NCBI GenBank assembly: GCA_000149265.1
Contig: CH001517.1
Location: 215,703 to 279,702 of the forward strand
Length of the DNA: 64,000 nt
Direction: 5' to 3'
Origin: Ciona savignyi
Lineage: Eukaryota; Chordata; Ascidiacea; Phlebobranchia; Cionidae
Both the position numbers and the translations under genes were made by a program. Positions 1-10,619 of this stretch are shown here, one piece after another (the first letter of the stretch is position 1; each line of letters opens with the position of its first letter). Below the pieces are notes generated by a model that did not search any database, was not told the origin of the DNA, and was given only the letters and a program-made list of their open reading frames with translations.

Positions 1-441
1 TGGATGCAATCAGCAAATGTATTAATTGCGGCAATTAATACCTACATAGACCTGAACAAAGTTTTTAAATATGATTTGCAAACACAGAAAGGGAAGTTAA
101 TGCATAAAAACTTTATTTGACCTTCGCAATTGCAAGTCCAACAAAGTGGAATTCGTCTGAAGCAGATTTGCCATCCATAGGCAAAAAAAGGCTTCCATTA
201 AGAAAAAGATTGCCTGCTCTGACATCGGCCGATAACGGAGTAGGAATTTGCCTCACGAACGATATCAGCCGCCCGAGGCCAATAATCATTTTCGTAACAA
301 AACCCCGGTAACTTAAAGTAAAAAAAAGAGGATCCACTATTTTTGCCGAAAAGTATACATGTATCGGCTTCCCCCGGTCGGTATCCCATTGCGCAAATCT
401 AGCACGACGTCTCCGTGTCGAGGGTTTGAAAGTTCTTTCGG
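1..441. repeat. Long direct repeat, copy A (R2-derived, inverted pieces)
   Basis: This block is nearly identical to 20860-21307, so the two copies bracket about 20 kb. The window begins inside it. It holds two R2-related pieces in opposite orientation. Positions about 170-250 read on the plus strand resemble the segment reading RPITE in the sub-repeats, and about 340-440 read on the minus strand resembles the R2 linker found at 12.0 and 17.1 kb (residues around KSCGIPTG or WDTDRRK). Identity stops at about 441, where a different repeat begins. No intact frame is present. Confidence 0.8.
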
Positions 442-451
442 AAACGGTTGC

Positions 452-695
452 AGGTGCGAAACTGGTCGCTAGCTAGTCGGTTGTGTCCTTGGGCAAGGCA
501 CTTTACGGACATTGCCTGAACCCAGCGGATTAATGGGTTGTACCAAATTGAAGGAACGTGTCTATCACATACAACACACTGCAATAGCTCCGGTAACCCG
601 ACGATGGGCGCGAGGCGATCTGACGATTGCCCGTGTGATAACCCCTGGGGTTTTCCCATTCACGGGGATAAACATGAATATCCTATCCTATCCTA
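452..695 (+). mobile_element. SINE-like short repeat with (TATCC)n tail
   Basis: The segment holds a core around 485-505 (TGTCCTTGGGCAAGGCACTT), which I recall as recurrent in short interspersed repeats of aquatic animals. It ends in a short TATCC microsatellite at 679-695, as many SINEs do. A GC-rich self-complementary patch lies at 640-668. I could not place convincing RNA polymerase III A and B boxes, so the SINE assignment is tentative and a small non-autonomous DNA element is an alternative. A related TATCC run on the opposite strand occurs near 10650-10675. Confidence 0.35.
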
Positions 696-1740
696 AACTC
701 CAACTCGGTCTTCTGCTGATTTTTTCCTAACCAGGCGATGAGGTACAGCAACATATGTTACATAACTAAAATTTTTGTGCCCCCACCCAAGTTTAATTTA
801 TTCATCTCGGTAACCCAATGTTGAATGAAAAAACTTAAGGGGTTCAGTGTTTTAAGTGTAAAATTATTCAATAGTACAAAGCTACCAAAGATGGTGAGTC
901 TTATTCTATTTTTTATTGTGTTGTGTTAAACAGGGTCTTCATTTAATTAGTAATAATTTAATGATTAAATAGTTTGGGACATCTAAATCTCATTGGAATA
1001 TTAACTATTAAATGTCTGTTGATTCAAAACCTAATAACGCACTCCATGCTTCTTAACTTCAGGTGTATGAACGTTTGTTTTTTTTTCAAGCTTATTTTTA
1101 GTAAATGTTTTGACTTATGAAATCAGTGTCATTAAGTTATTGAATTCCAAACAATTTTAATTTTACTGTGGTTTCAGAAAACCTAGAAATCAAGTTTAAT
1201 AGGTACCGTTAACTCCAAAACCTTTTCTTCTTTGCGTAATAAGACACCAGAATTATTTAGAAAGTCGGTTGTTTTACAAAAAGTGGTGGTTAACACGTGG
1301 TTGTCAAAGTTTGCTGAAATTCAGTGTATACTACTGGCTGGATAAAGCATAATTTTAATGGAAATTATAGTGTAGTTATTAAACATAAGTTACCGTATAA
1401 CGTATGGCATATATAGTTTACATGTGACATATTTAAGATAAAATAAGTTTGTAACATTTGTTTATGTTAATTAGTTAAAACAAGCTTTCACAGAATTGTT
1501 GTCGATTTTCAAGATCGTGTATAATCCCTATATCTGAAAATCGTTCACTTTGTTTTGTTTTCAAGTTCTACTGTCAACATACTCTGGTTTCATTATGTAG
1601 AAATTTAAAGTGGTGACTTTTGGTTTATTGATTTTCAGGTCCATTGTGGTCATTTTGGCTTTAATTTCTTTTTATTGTCTGCTGTGTAAATACTCTTGTG
1701 TTAAGCTTTTTTTTTCTTTTCTTAAACTTAAATTGGGTTT
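696..1740 (-). mobile_element. Helentron-like element, conserved non-coding flank
   Basis: Non-coding, T-rich DNA downstream of the helicase (the element is coded on the minus strand). It matches 33195-34215 of array unit 1 and the equivalent part of units 2-4 almost base for base, and matches 10620-11640 and 15930-16925 more loosely. Conservation of such a long untranslated segment across elements suggests it carries terminal or structural sequence of the rolling-circle element. No frame of note is present. Confidence 0.65.
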
Positions 1741-1804
1741 TCATTTTTAAGCTTAACAGCGATTAAATAAATACAAAAGCATAAAGAGTTAAGCTTAAAA
1801 ATAA

Positions 1805-2014
1805 GCCTGGTTTGTCAGCATTGCACCCCCACCCGATGCCCACCCTGCTTATGAGGGATGTCTGGCTTGTAGCAGCTGCGCTGAGTATACCATTGAAGAA
1901 CAGGGATTTCTGGCTAGACTATTTGACAACATACTGCAAATTGACGACCAAATATATTTCATGGATAATGACACATTTATTGAAAATTATTGCATCCAAT
2001 GCGGTTTGAAATGA
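1805..2014 (+). other. Unrecognised plus-strand open segment, possibly a captured exon
   Basis: A 69-codon open frame without an ATG runs on the plus strand and ends at TGA 2012-2014. Its composition is protein-like: a cysteine cluster (CLACSSC) early, then an acidic stretch, and a final CIQCGLK. A weak splice-acceptor-like TTTGTCAG lies near 1810-1818. It overlaps the helicase C-terminus by only a few bases, so it is not simply the shadow of that gene. It lies in the interval missing from the array units. I do not recognise the family; it may be a terminal exon picked up by the Helentron, or chance. Confidence 0.25.
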
Positions 2015-3300
2015 TGTTCGGTCGGAGGTACAAGAAAACGTATATCACATCGGCGACGTGCTCTTGAAACGGCAACATATCCGCATCCACCAGGTAACCG
2101 GCGGCTGTCAAACCAGATCGGGGTTTGTTCGAACGTATGTCCCGGTGCTTTGTGTATTGTAAATGCGTAGTTTCTAACAAATGGATAATAAACTTTTCCA
2201 TCTGCAGCGGTAACAGGAAATACACGCAATATTTGACCATTAGGCTTTTGCACTAGAATTGTTCTGCCGAGCATTTGATCCACTATTGCTTCTTGTCCGT
2301 TCACGAATCCACGTGATTTCTTCCTATTTTCTGTCAGGCGAATCTTCATTCCAGCGTAGATATAGGTGTCTTTCTGGGCTGGAGTCGCCACAGAATGTCA
2401 GCAGGAGGGGTGACTTGTTTCGGAATAAATGGTTTGAGATGACCTCTTTGATGAAAGTGATGAAGCGTGCTTTTCGTCTCTCATTGTATGCGTGTATGAT
2501 GTCTCTGTTTGATGGTTGTATTGTGAAAAGAAGGGTAATGTCTCGAGCAAAACGAGTAACTTCCTCCCTCGATGGTTGCCAGTGACGTATTTTATTTAAA
2601 AATTGTTGCAGCCTTATGTCTCCAGTCCTTTCAATGCGGAAAAGGTGGAACTTTGTAAATGTTGCTAAGAGACGTCGGTTGGAGAATATGCTGTGTCCAC
2701 CTACAGGTTGTATTTGGTGATCATCACCACAGACTAGTAGGAATGGCGACTTGGTAAGTGACGATAACGTCATGATTATGTGTTGTCCATGACAAACAGA
2801 TATCATTGAAATTTCGTCAATAATGATCATATTGTATCTGCAAAGATTCCAATTAATGCGGCTAGTTTCACTACGTGAAACTGCAATATGAAACGCTGCA
2901 TGTACAGTCTCACAGTCGATATAATTTCCGAACTTGACGTGTTTGCTAAGAGGCCCGTAGGAGTAGCAACAAGAACTTTTAAGTGGTCGTTGATTGCTTC
3001 GTTAATGATTTTTACAGGCAAGCAGTTTTTCCCGTTCCTTGTCGCCCAACGATCGCCGCCGTAGTCGTTATTGAGGCAGATGAAGAAGATACGTGGTGTT
3101 GTAATAGATGCACAACCTCGTGTACAATTGATTTCTGCTCGGGATTTAGCGATGGTTCGCTCAGTTCTGATAAACTACCACGCGCAATCTTACTGGATTC
3201 AATAGCATTTGAAGTCCACTTTTCCCAAAAGCATCCAATAACTTTGTACAAATGCGACGACGGTTCTGGCAATATGCCACCTGTTTCCTTCCTTCATGAC
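1987..3300 (-). pseudogene. Helentron/Helitron PIF1-type DNA helicase domain, degenerate
   Basis: The C-terminal half of a Rep-helicase protein, which in the family unwinds DNA during rolling-circle transposition. Superfamily 1B motifs appear in order on the minus strand: Walker A GRQGTGKT near 3020-3060, motif Ia VATPTGLLA near 2960, Walker B MIIIDEISMIS near 2798-2830, motif III CGDDHQIQPVGG near 2700, motif V TIHKAPGHTFE near 2130-2160, and motif VI YVAVSRAR near 2060. The pieces lie in different frames, with shifts at about 3015, 2935 and 2390. The HKAPG of motif V departs from the usual HKAQG/HKSQG. It follows the Rep half with no separate promoter, as expected for one polyprotein. The region is absent from all array units. 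No OTU or endonuclease domain was seen. Confidence 0.85.
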
Positions 3301-4105
3301 GAGAGATTGGAGAGGTCATCTGGAATGGTATCTGCTTGAGCTGGTGTTAATTAAGTCTTGCAACTGTCGAAAAGGACAGTGTAGCAGGCTGTCTTGAAAG
3401 AAGTACTCGTGGTTTTTTGACAGCAACCAGTACAATTTGAGAAGAGCACCTTTCATGCACATTTCGTGTACTATAAGTAAATTTGTGCAGAAAATCAAAC
3501 AGTGACATGTTTTCTGCGGTGATTGGCCTTTGAGTATATTTCTCAACCGTGGAATCTGAATGGGCTCTTTGGTCGTGTGGGCATGATGTATCTTTTAGTA
3601 TCCGAAGGAGTGTGAGCTACTTTGATGCTAGAAAGAGATATGGCCATTTCCGGCTCTGCTGGCGTGAGCTGAGAAAGATAATGGTACGCTGCATCTCGTA
3701 TCTCTATACTTCATAAAGAGGAATTATTTCTATACTTCGAAACATATCCTGTTACATAACGTAGGAGGAGGGGAATTGTCATTTGCCACTTGAACGTCCA
3801 TGGAGCATCTAAGTGACGTGAGAAGAGTGTCAATGTATGGTCGTAAATTGAGTGCGTGCGCTTGCTCTGAGCGTTTCAGAAGCATTCTAGTTCCTTGTGT
3901 GCTTGTTTGGAACTTGTTGGGCTCCGCCCGTGTGACTAAACCGCACACGGGTTGCTTGCTCTTTTGTGTTGTATACACAAGCTCTGCAAATGTCCTTGAG
4001 CTTGTCGGAATATCCGCAGAAAATCTTTCTATATCCACAGCATCGAGATGATCCAGCCAAGCCACGAAGTGGACGTGAAGTGTTCCACGCTGTTGGAACT
4101 CGAAT

Positions 4106-4189
4106 CTGTATCACAGTACATAATGTCAGAGAAAGCTTGTAAGTATTGCTGGAGATTTATGGAACATAAGGAAAGAAATTATTTGTTAC
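4106..4189 (-). other. Spliceosomal intron in Rep (84 nt)
   Basis: On the minus strand, exon TTCTACAG is followed by donor GTAACA and ends with acceptor GTGATACAG. Joining gives an arginine codon and the uninterrupted Helitron motif YFYRFEFQQRGTLHVH, which is contiguous in known Helitron proteins. Unspliced, the frame stops at once. The same intron is at 35199-35282 and in the other units. Confidence 0.75.
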
Positions 4190-4768
4190 CTGTAGAAATA
4201 TGTTTTGACGTTTGATTGCCTTTGTGCCATATTTCTCAGTAAATGGTTTGTCCAACTGTGTTTATTTTTTCCAGTAATGTAGCCGCGCTGCAGTTCTTGT
4301 AAAACGTGGGCAATGTGAACTGTTTCTATCAATGGTATACCAGTGGAACCACACCCCGCCATGCTCATTCGTTCTTTTAGCCAGTCGGGCCGTGGAAATG
4401 TCCATTCATATGGGCTCACAGTGATGAAAATGTTAGGAGGCCCGAACTGTCGCACTGCGTCAATTAGGCAAGAATGATGCCACTGCCAGTAAGTTGGCGA
4501 AAATATTTTGCTGTCAAGGGCCCTTGCTGGACTACATCCAGAAGTGCGTCCACTTTCTATGGCCCCACTTATCGTTTTGTAAAGCCATCTATCATACTGG
4601 AAACGGAGTAATGGGAAGGACATGCTGTAGTCCACAACAGGAGAAAAAAACTTTTGACATAAAACTTTTCTTCCGACTGATATGTGATTCTCCTCCTGTC
4701 TGTGATGATTCACAAAGATGTTTCCATGGATATAAGAGCTGCCATAGTGCTGTTTCAATGTATTTGAT

Positions 4769-4853
4769 CTGAAAATGAGATACTGTAAAGAAACTAAAAA
4801 ACAAATAATATGACACGTGTATCTAAAAAGCTAAAAAGGGGAAAAAAGCTAAC
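4769..4853 (-). other. Spliceosomal intron in Rep (85 nt)
   Basis: Donor AG|GTTAGC at 4853 and acceptor CATTTTCAG at 4769 on the minus strand. Splicing gives an arginine codon and joins FITSS to SNTLKQHYGSSYIHG in frame. In the array copies the intron is 77 nt, and the last exon base is changed from A to T, so the same splice would create a TGA at the junction. Confidence 0.65.
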
Positions 4854-5430
4854 CTGGAAGAGGTGATAAAACGGCAGTCGATGGGAGAGACTTCCTTCCT
4901 CTTGATCATGAACGAAAGTAGCATATGCGCTTCTCTCATCAAAACAAGCACATTAAACGCCTTTTCAAGTCTTTGCCTCTGTGGTAGCTCACAGATTTGC
5001 TGTATGCGTTGAGAAACAGTACTTGTTTTCAAAGATGCTGCTACACCCCCATCCTTGCAACGATACCCGTGCTGCCTCTTGCTCGTACTGCCAACATAGA
5101 GGTCATACAAAGCCAAGATTGTTTGGTCAGAAGAAGTCAGTCCACAAAGTTCTTGCGGCCACTCCTTATCCAAAGGGACGTGGTAGCAAGTGCTTTCACA
5201 AACGCATTTCTCCACAGGGCGAGCATCTCGTGACGAGAATGATGGCATCATCACACGTGGAATAAGTGATCCGCACATATGACAAGTCCTCCAAGCTTTC
5301 TCCTCGGCCCAGCGGCGAATCGCTATGCCAGTATCAAGCCCTGCTACGTGTTCTTCTGAAAATTGTTGCGCACATATATGGCAACACGTGCTGCAGTTTG
5401 AAGACGCTTCAAGCGTTCTTCATCTAACGT

Positions 5431-6067
5431 TTGGTGTCGTTGAAATTGAAGAGAAGCCTTCAAAAGATTTGCCATTAGCTACTACAAATACTCAATTACT
5501 TTCCGATGAATTAAACAAAAGCATTTACCGATTGGTTGTGGATTATTGTTTCTGGATGTGGCGAAACTTGTTGTTGAGAGAACATGTATAACTGTGTACA
5601 CACGATTTAAACTCTTAATATTTCAGATAGTTGTCTGTAACATAAAAAAAACGTTTTATAAAATTGATCTTGCTAAAAAACAACAAGTAAAAGTTGTATC
5701 ATAGGTGAACCGGGCTGTAAAGTAAATACTTGGGCGGCAAACTGAAAAAATTATAATGATTGGACGGACTATAAGAAGCGCTCAATAATATATCACCATT
5801 TGGTAGGACGGGAGTTGTAAAACTTTTTAAACCCGTACAAGAGAATGGCGACCGCTGATTGCCCAACGATTACAACTTCGCTTCAAGTTAGATAAACATC
5901 TATCCTGTTCCTGGACAGAATATGGAGCGTCCAAGATTCCCTGTTTTTAAATCTTCGTTAAAGTTCTATCAACTTACTCAGGTTTAATTGTGTAGAAATT
6001 GAAAGTAATGGACTTTGGGATGTGATTTATCTGGTTCAATGTTGCTAGGATTGATTTTCAGGTCATT
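5431..6067 (-). mobile_element. Helentron-like element, 5' non-coding segment
   Basis: Non-coding DNA upstream of Rep, matching 36680-37447 of array unit 1 up to about 5910. There the array copies carry about 280 extra bases (37003-37290), including an R2 scrap, that this copy lacks. It ends at the TCATTTTGAC word where the sub-repeats begin. Confidence 0.6.
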
Positions 6068-6340
6068 TTGACTTTTTTATGCAGTATCCTTTACATTCGA
6101 CAGTATGCATGTTGCAACCCTTATATGGATACCAGTAAGGAAAAGGGAGGCACTAATGTTTGCCATTTCTTGTCCATAACATCGCAGAACGTTAGATTCA
6201 GCGGTTTCCTCTTTAATGAGCTGCTTTTGAAGATTTTCCAACACAGAAAAAGCTTCCTGAGCATCTTTTGGAACGCTTGCGTTGCCATCTCTGAAAAATT
6301 GCTCACAAGTTTTCACAATTTTCTTTATGTGCTGATCATT
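6068..6340 (-). repeat. Truncated sub-repeat tail with unrecognised coding block
   Basis: Matches the distal 260 bases of the 2.18-kb array sub-repeat (for example 39370-39624). On the minus strand 6077-6316 is an open frame (79 codons) that is continuous here but split by a 4-nt deletion in all array copies, so this version looks nearer the ancestral coding sequence. The residues (RDGNASVPKDAQEAF, then ASLFLTGIHIRVATCIL) do not match a family I know. A captured host or transposon exon is possible. Confidence 0.5.
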
Positions 6341-7260
6341 TTGACTTTATCTTTTTTTGTCGGAGGCGCATTCCACTTCCGTTATCGGTCGCATCAGCTG
6401 GTCGATGTTCGAGTGTAAGACTCTTTTTCTTATTGGATCCTTGTCGCTTCTAGGTGGTGCTGCGAACCTATTCCAATAAGTCTCTTCGAACTGGTGTATT
6501 GTTGGACCAGCTGGGTTACCGGCGCGTTGTCGAACAGGACCTTCGCCAGCATGTGTTTATTCTTCGTCCATAGATGTTGCTGGAGAGAGTACGCTTCTCT
6601 CTTTCTTCCAGCCGATGTTGTGGCGGGCTAGGCGATGTCTTCTGTCCGACACTCCTCATAGACTTGCTTTGCGCTTTAGGCGGAAACATCCACCAGGGGA
6701 CAGTCCGCGCAGTCCGAATCGAGCTTTTCCACTGATGTTCTTGGTTGCTCAATCTTCGGATGATGAAATTCACTGCGCGGACATTTGGGATATCGTTTTG
6801 TTCTTCTATCGACTTCCGCAAATGATTATCAAGCTCCTCCGACTAGTTGAATGGATGATCTTGATGAGTATTATCCCGGCTGCAGCGATCTTCTGCGGGT
6901 AAATTATCTTGTTGGTAGTCTGGAGGAAAAGAGCGATTGCACTTACCGCACGCGTAACGTGATGACTTGGCTCAGTGAGTGCTCAGCAGGTGGTTCGAAG
7001 CCTGGCTGTTAGTTTTTCCTCGGTACTATGTGAGCGGGTCCTCTGTAGATTAATTTCGAACTCTTATCCTTCAATTTCTGCCAAAAGCAACAACGGGTTA
7101 AATGGTTGGATTCCCCATTCGATGTTCAGAAAAGGAGCGATTATAACCGTAATGTTGATGTTTTACCCCAGAGTGCGAGTAATTGCAAATTGTGGGATCG
7201 TCAAAAAAAGTTGTTTTTGCATAAACATTATTTTTATGCTTAACTAGAACCTTACCGGCA
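6341..7260 (-). repeat. Divergent sub-repeat copy with R2 N-terminal scraps
   Basis: Homologous to the first 900 bases of the array sub-repeat (37448-38330). On the minus strand it includes a block equivalent to AYSLQQHLW.KNK followed by AKVLFDNAP (about 6525-6600), which also occurs in an R2 copy at 23.8 kb. It also has the segment at 6900-6960 that aligns at DNA level with the Myb-like region at 17200-17240. Frames are broken. The tandem arrangement with the preceding truncated copy shows that sub-repeat tandemisation predates the array. Confidence 0.6.
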
Positions 7261-7349
7261 GATTCTTCCCTTCTGTGTTTGCCAATTATATTTAAAAACT
7301 TTTTTCTTGTAGTTCTTTGTAGTTATTAATGTCGCAATCAAAACATTTT

Positions 7350-8383
7350 CTGACTGCATTCATCCATCAGTTTTCAGTTTTTTGTTAGCATTTATTCAGT
7401 TGTCCTTATCAATGGTCACTAACCAATTGACACTCTCGACCTCGTGGAAGCGCGAAGTCTGATCTTTGACTACGAGTGTCACCTCGACCATACTCGGTAT
7501 ACCGGGCCATCATAGCGGTCTATCGATAGGCTGTTCCCATTTTAATTGTTAGTTGTTTTTTCCTTTGTTTAGACATTTACGCGATTTAACAAAATACTCA
7601 TTTTTGAATAATTACCATTGGTTTTACATCTTTTTTACTTTAAGTTACCTGTGTTTTGCTACAAAAATGTTGGCCCTTGTTAGTTGATCATTTTATTTCT
7701 TCAGCATTTTTTATTGTATTGGTCAACTTTGGAATTGGTACCAAGTATATGTAGGCAATCTTTGGATAATTTAGATAAAAATTAACCAATCGTTTCTTCA
7801 GACGAACTCTTTTTGCATCCTGTAGAATGCTATTTAGCAGGATGATGTTTTCCGCATAGCTTACTACAGGCCGGAACGCCGTTTCTGTCTCTGATTTCCG
7901 GGATTATTGGCCTTGGGCGGCTGATATCGTTTAGAGAAATTCCTACTCCGTTATCGGCCGCATCACCTGGTTAATGTCAGAGCGGGCAATCTTTTTCTTA
8001 ATGGAAGCCTCGTTTTTTGCCGATGGAATGTAAAATCTGCTCCAGAAGAATTGCAGTTTGTTTCTGATTGCATTCATCCGTTAGTGTTTTGTTAGCATTT
8101 ATTCAGTTCTTATCAGTAGTTTCTAACCAATTAACACTCCCAACCTCGTGAAGGTTCGATGTCTGATCTTCGCTGCCAATGTCACCTCGACCGTACTCTG
8201 TATACCGGGTCACCGTAGCGGTCTATCCACAGGTTGTTCCCATTTTAATTGTTAGTTGTTTACTCCTTTGTTTAGACGTATACGCGATTTTACAAAATGG
8301 TCATTTTTTAATAAAGACCATTGTTTTTGAACATCTACATTTTTCGTAAATCTTTTTTACTATAAGGTACCGGGGTTTTGCTA
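7350..8383 (-). repeat. Two direct copies of a 320-bp R2-derived block (7350-7670, 8060-8383)
   Basis: Two related copies of about 320 bp lie 710 bp apart. Each contains, on the minus strand, a trace of the R2 region just after the RT (compare GIPSMVEVTLGVKD encoded on the plus strand at 20.72-20.82 kb). The same block recurs once in every array sub-repeat (for example 38430-38700). Between them, 7930-8040 matches the inverted form of 180-250. No usable frame. Confidence 0.6.
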
Positions 8384-8691
8384 TGAAAATGTTGCCCCTT
8401 TTTTCAGCATATTCGACCTATCATCGTTTCTGCAGTTCTTTTTCCGAAAAATATACTGTTTTAGTTTATGAATGTTTTTTTGGTTACAGAAGTGATGTCC
8501 CGCAAACAGGAGGGATTTCATTCAAATCACCAACAGCTAAAATGGAAATGTTACCAAAAATTGCAACCGGCTTCGATGGCCTAAGGAAAATGGTAGAACT
8601 TTTTTATGTTGAATGCAGCTGTACCTGTAAATGCTGCCAAAAGAAAGTTGTTTCTTTACGATGTTATCCTGACGAAATTTTGAAAATTTAA
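8383..8691 (+). CDS. Unrecognised 102-codon open frame
   Basis: Starts at ATG 8383 and ends at 8691 in DNA with no other assignment. Protein-like features are limited to a cysteine-rich stretch (CSCTCKCCQKK) near the end. No domain is recognised, and no upstream signals can be judged. It could be a stray exon inside a transposon or a chance frame; I favour chance. Confidence 0.15.
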   Translation: MKMLPLFSAYSTYHRFCSSFSEKYTVLVYECFFGYRSDVPQTGGISFKSPTAKMEMLPKIATGFDGLRKMVELFYVECSCTCKCCQKKVVSLRCYPDEILKI

Positions 8692-10619
8692 TAATTGCCT
8701 GATTAAGGCGTCTTTGAATTGACGACCCCTGTTATTTAGAAGAATATGGCGTCAACTTCACCTGTCTGTGAGCGCTGGCTTTTTGGTACATTTCTACTAG
8801 GATGCAAAATAAGCCAGGCCAATAAACCCTAAATCATAACTACAATGTCGATTATAATAACCGTTCACGATGTTGGTAATTGTGGGTGTCGTCCTTTGCG
8901 TCTTTTGCAAGCCTGCTGTGAGGAAGACTCATCACAATCCGGATCAGTTACTTATTTTTAATCCAATGCTGACTTCTCGGTGGGTTAAATATTCCCGTTG
9001 AGGCGCAATTCTGCCTGTTGTTTTCAAAATCCCGTTCTCCTTTCGTGTACATTAATGTACATTATGCAGCTATAGACATTTAATAAAGTGTCAATCACGT
9101 GTTTAACCACCACTATTTGTAAAACACATGTTGCATGCCATATATTTATGCTACAGGGTCCCTAACCACATTTTGTATTTAATACACAGTGTATGTAGTT
9201 TTTGTTTCTGCAAGCATAAACGCATGGGTCCCATAGTTATCAAACCAAACTTCTTCTCCATGTGTTGTTAAAAAAATACAATAAGATTTCGTCATAAATG
9301 TTTTAAATTAAAGCTTTTTTTAAGTGCTGTATTGAAATGAAGCTAAATTCCTAAAGCAGTTTGATTTAGTTTTTCATGGCTTCGGGGAATTCCTTATGGG
9401 AGTTTTTAAAGTTTTAATCCGATTTAACGAATCCTTGTTGAAGGTGTCAGTGCAATGTGGCATGCTTGTCACAATCATAAATCAGGAACATATTTTCGTT
9501 TTTAAGGGAGTTACCCCAAGTAAATGTTTTCTTTCTTTTAATTGACACAGGGGGGCTAACGATATAGCATTCCACCAAATCTGAACAAAAATTAGAGCAG
9601 CCGTTCAAACGCTATGTCCCGAACAATTTTTTAGAAAAATAACCGTTTTGGATTTTAACGTTTCCGGGAAGTTCTCCTAGATTTATGACCCTCAATTTTG
9701 CTCCTGCGTATCTAGACCATGTTGTCTATTCTAACAAATGACAAAGCTTTATTACTATTTCATTATTTCTTCTTTGGGATATCGGGGCGTCATGCCTGTC
9801 ACAATCATGATTTGAGAACAAAATCTTATTTTTAGGGTATTATTACCCTAATTTTTTATTTTTATTTTTTCTAATTGTTAAATAATTAGGTAATGCACTT
9901 ACATTTCACCAAATCTGAATCCTTTGCGAGTCTATCTAGCCTTTGCTTGATGGCTGGTTTATTTCTATAAATTGCTGGCAGTCACAGTTTACTGCCTCCT
10001 GTTCTAGTTTTCTTGTATAAATTGCTAAGACTTATTATTCTAAAGTCATTTAAATACTACACCTGTATACCTCAGCATTCAGCTTAGGTCCAGGACCGTG
10101 CAGGCCTGAATGACCGCGCTTAAGGTAAGCTGTCATGCGCGTACATTGGTTCAGTTAGGCTGTATGACAAGTGTTATGCTAAGTCTCCATAAAAAAAGAA
10201 AATACCACGCTCTTGCAGGCGCTTCTGTTACTAATTTACCTCTAAACTGACACATGATTGTATACAGCGCATATAGACACGAAATCTCAACAACGTCAAT
10301 GACGTAATACGGGAAATCCCCTAACATAAAATGAAATGCATATCTGCTCATAACTTTTTAACAAAAATATTGGAAGAAACTGATTTGATTTTTAAAATCA
10401 GCGTATTTTTTTCCATTTATTAAGATATTCTTAAAATCGACTTCAGTTCCCCTTTAATAGTCACGGAAAATTACAAATTATAAAAAAATGCGCCACCTAA
10501 CGAAATTTAACTTAACCCGCGAACATAAAACTGAATCTTCTGCTGACTTGTATGTTCCGCTTAGATTTTCTATAACAAAGCAATACATAACTGAAATCTT
10601 GGCATCTCGCCCAAATTCA
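8692..10619. other. Unassigned AT-rich DNA with one diverged duplication
   Basis: No coding region recognised. Two related stretches, about 9456-9590 and 9791-9935, share CATGC.TGTCACAATCAT and TTCACCAAATCTGAA-like words in the same order, so this is an old tandem duplication about 340 bp apart. A perfect 16-bp palindrome (TGTACATTAATGTACA) lies at 9046-9061. Confidence 0.4.

Larger units (their letters stand above)
3316..5430 (-). pseudogene. Helentron/Helitron Rep (HUH endonuclease) half, degenerate, with two introns
   Basis: The N-terminal half of the same polyprotein, which nicks and joins DNA in rolling-circle transposition. Read from the right: a Cys-rich region (TCCHICAQQFSEEH near 5350, CHMCGSLIPR at 5260-5280), the Helitron-like N domain with NIFITVSPYEWTFPRPDWL near 4380-4440, then after an intron FEFQQRGTLHVHF, in which the HVH of the HUH motif lies at 4069-4077. 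The paired-tyrosine segment RYVTGYVSKY follows near 3740-3770, and the FFQDSLLHCPFRQLQDL motif near 3365-3425. One extra G near 3775 shifts the frame just before the tyrosines, and a stop follows them. The ATG at 5276-5278 is one possible internal start; the open frame extends further upstream. Compared with the array copies this version lacks their 4-nt insertion and 13-nt deletion. Confidence 0.85.

Noticed and set aside
2259..2585. 108-codon plus-strand frame over the helicase
   Set aside because: It is antisense to helicase motifs that are clearly coding on the minus strand.
9046..9061. 16-bp palindrome as a regulatory site
   Set aside because: Single occurrence in AT-rich unassigned DNA; expected by chance at this scale.
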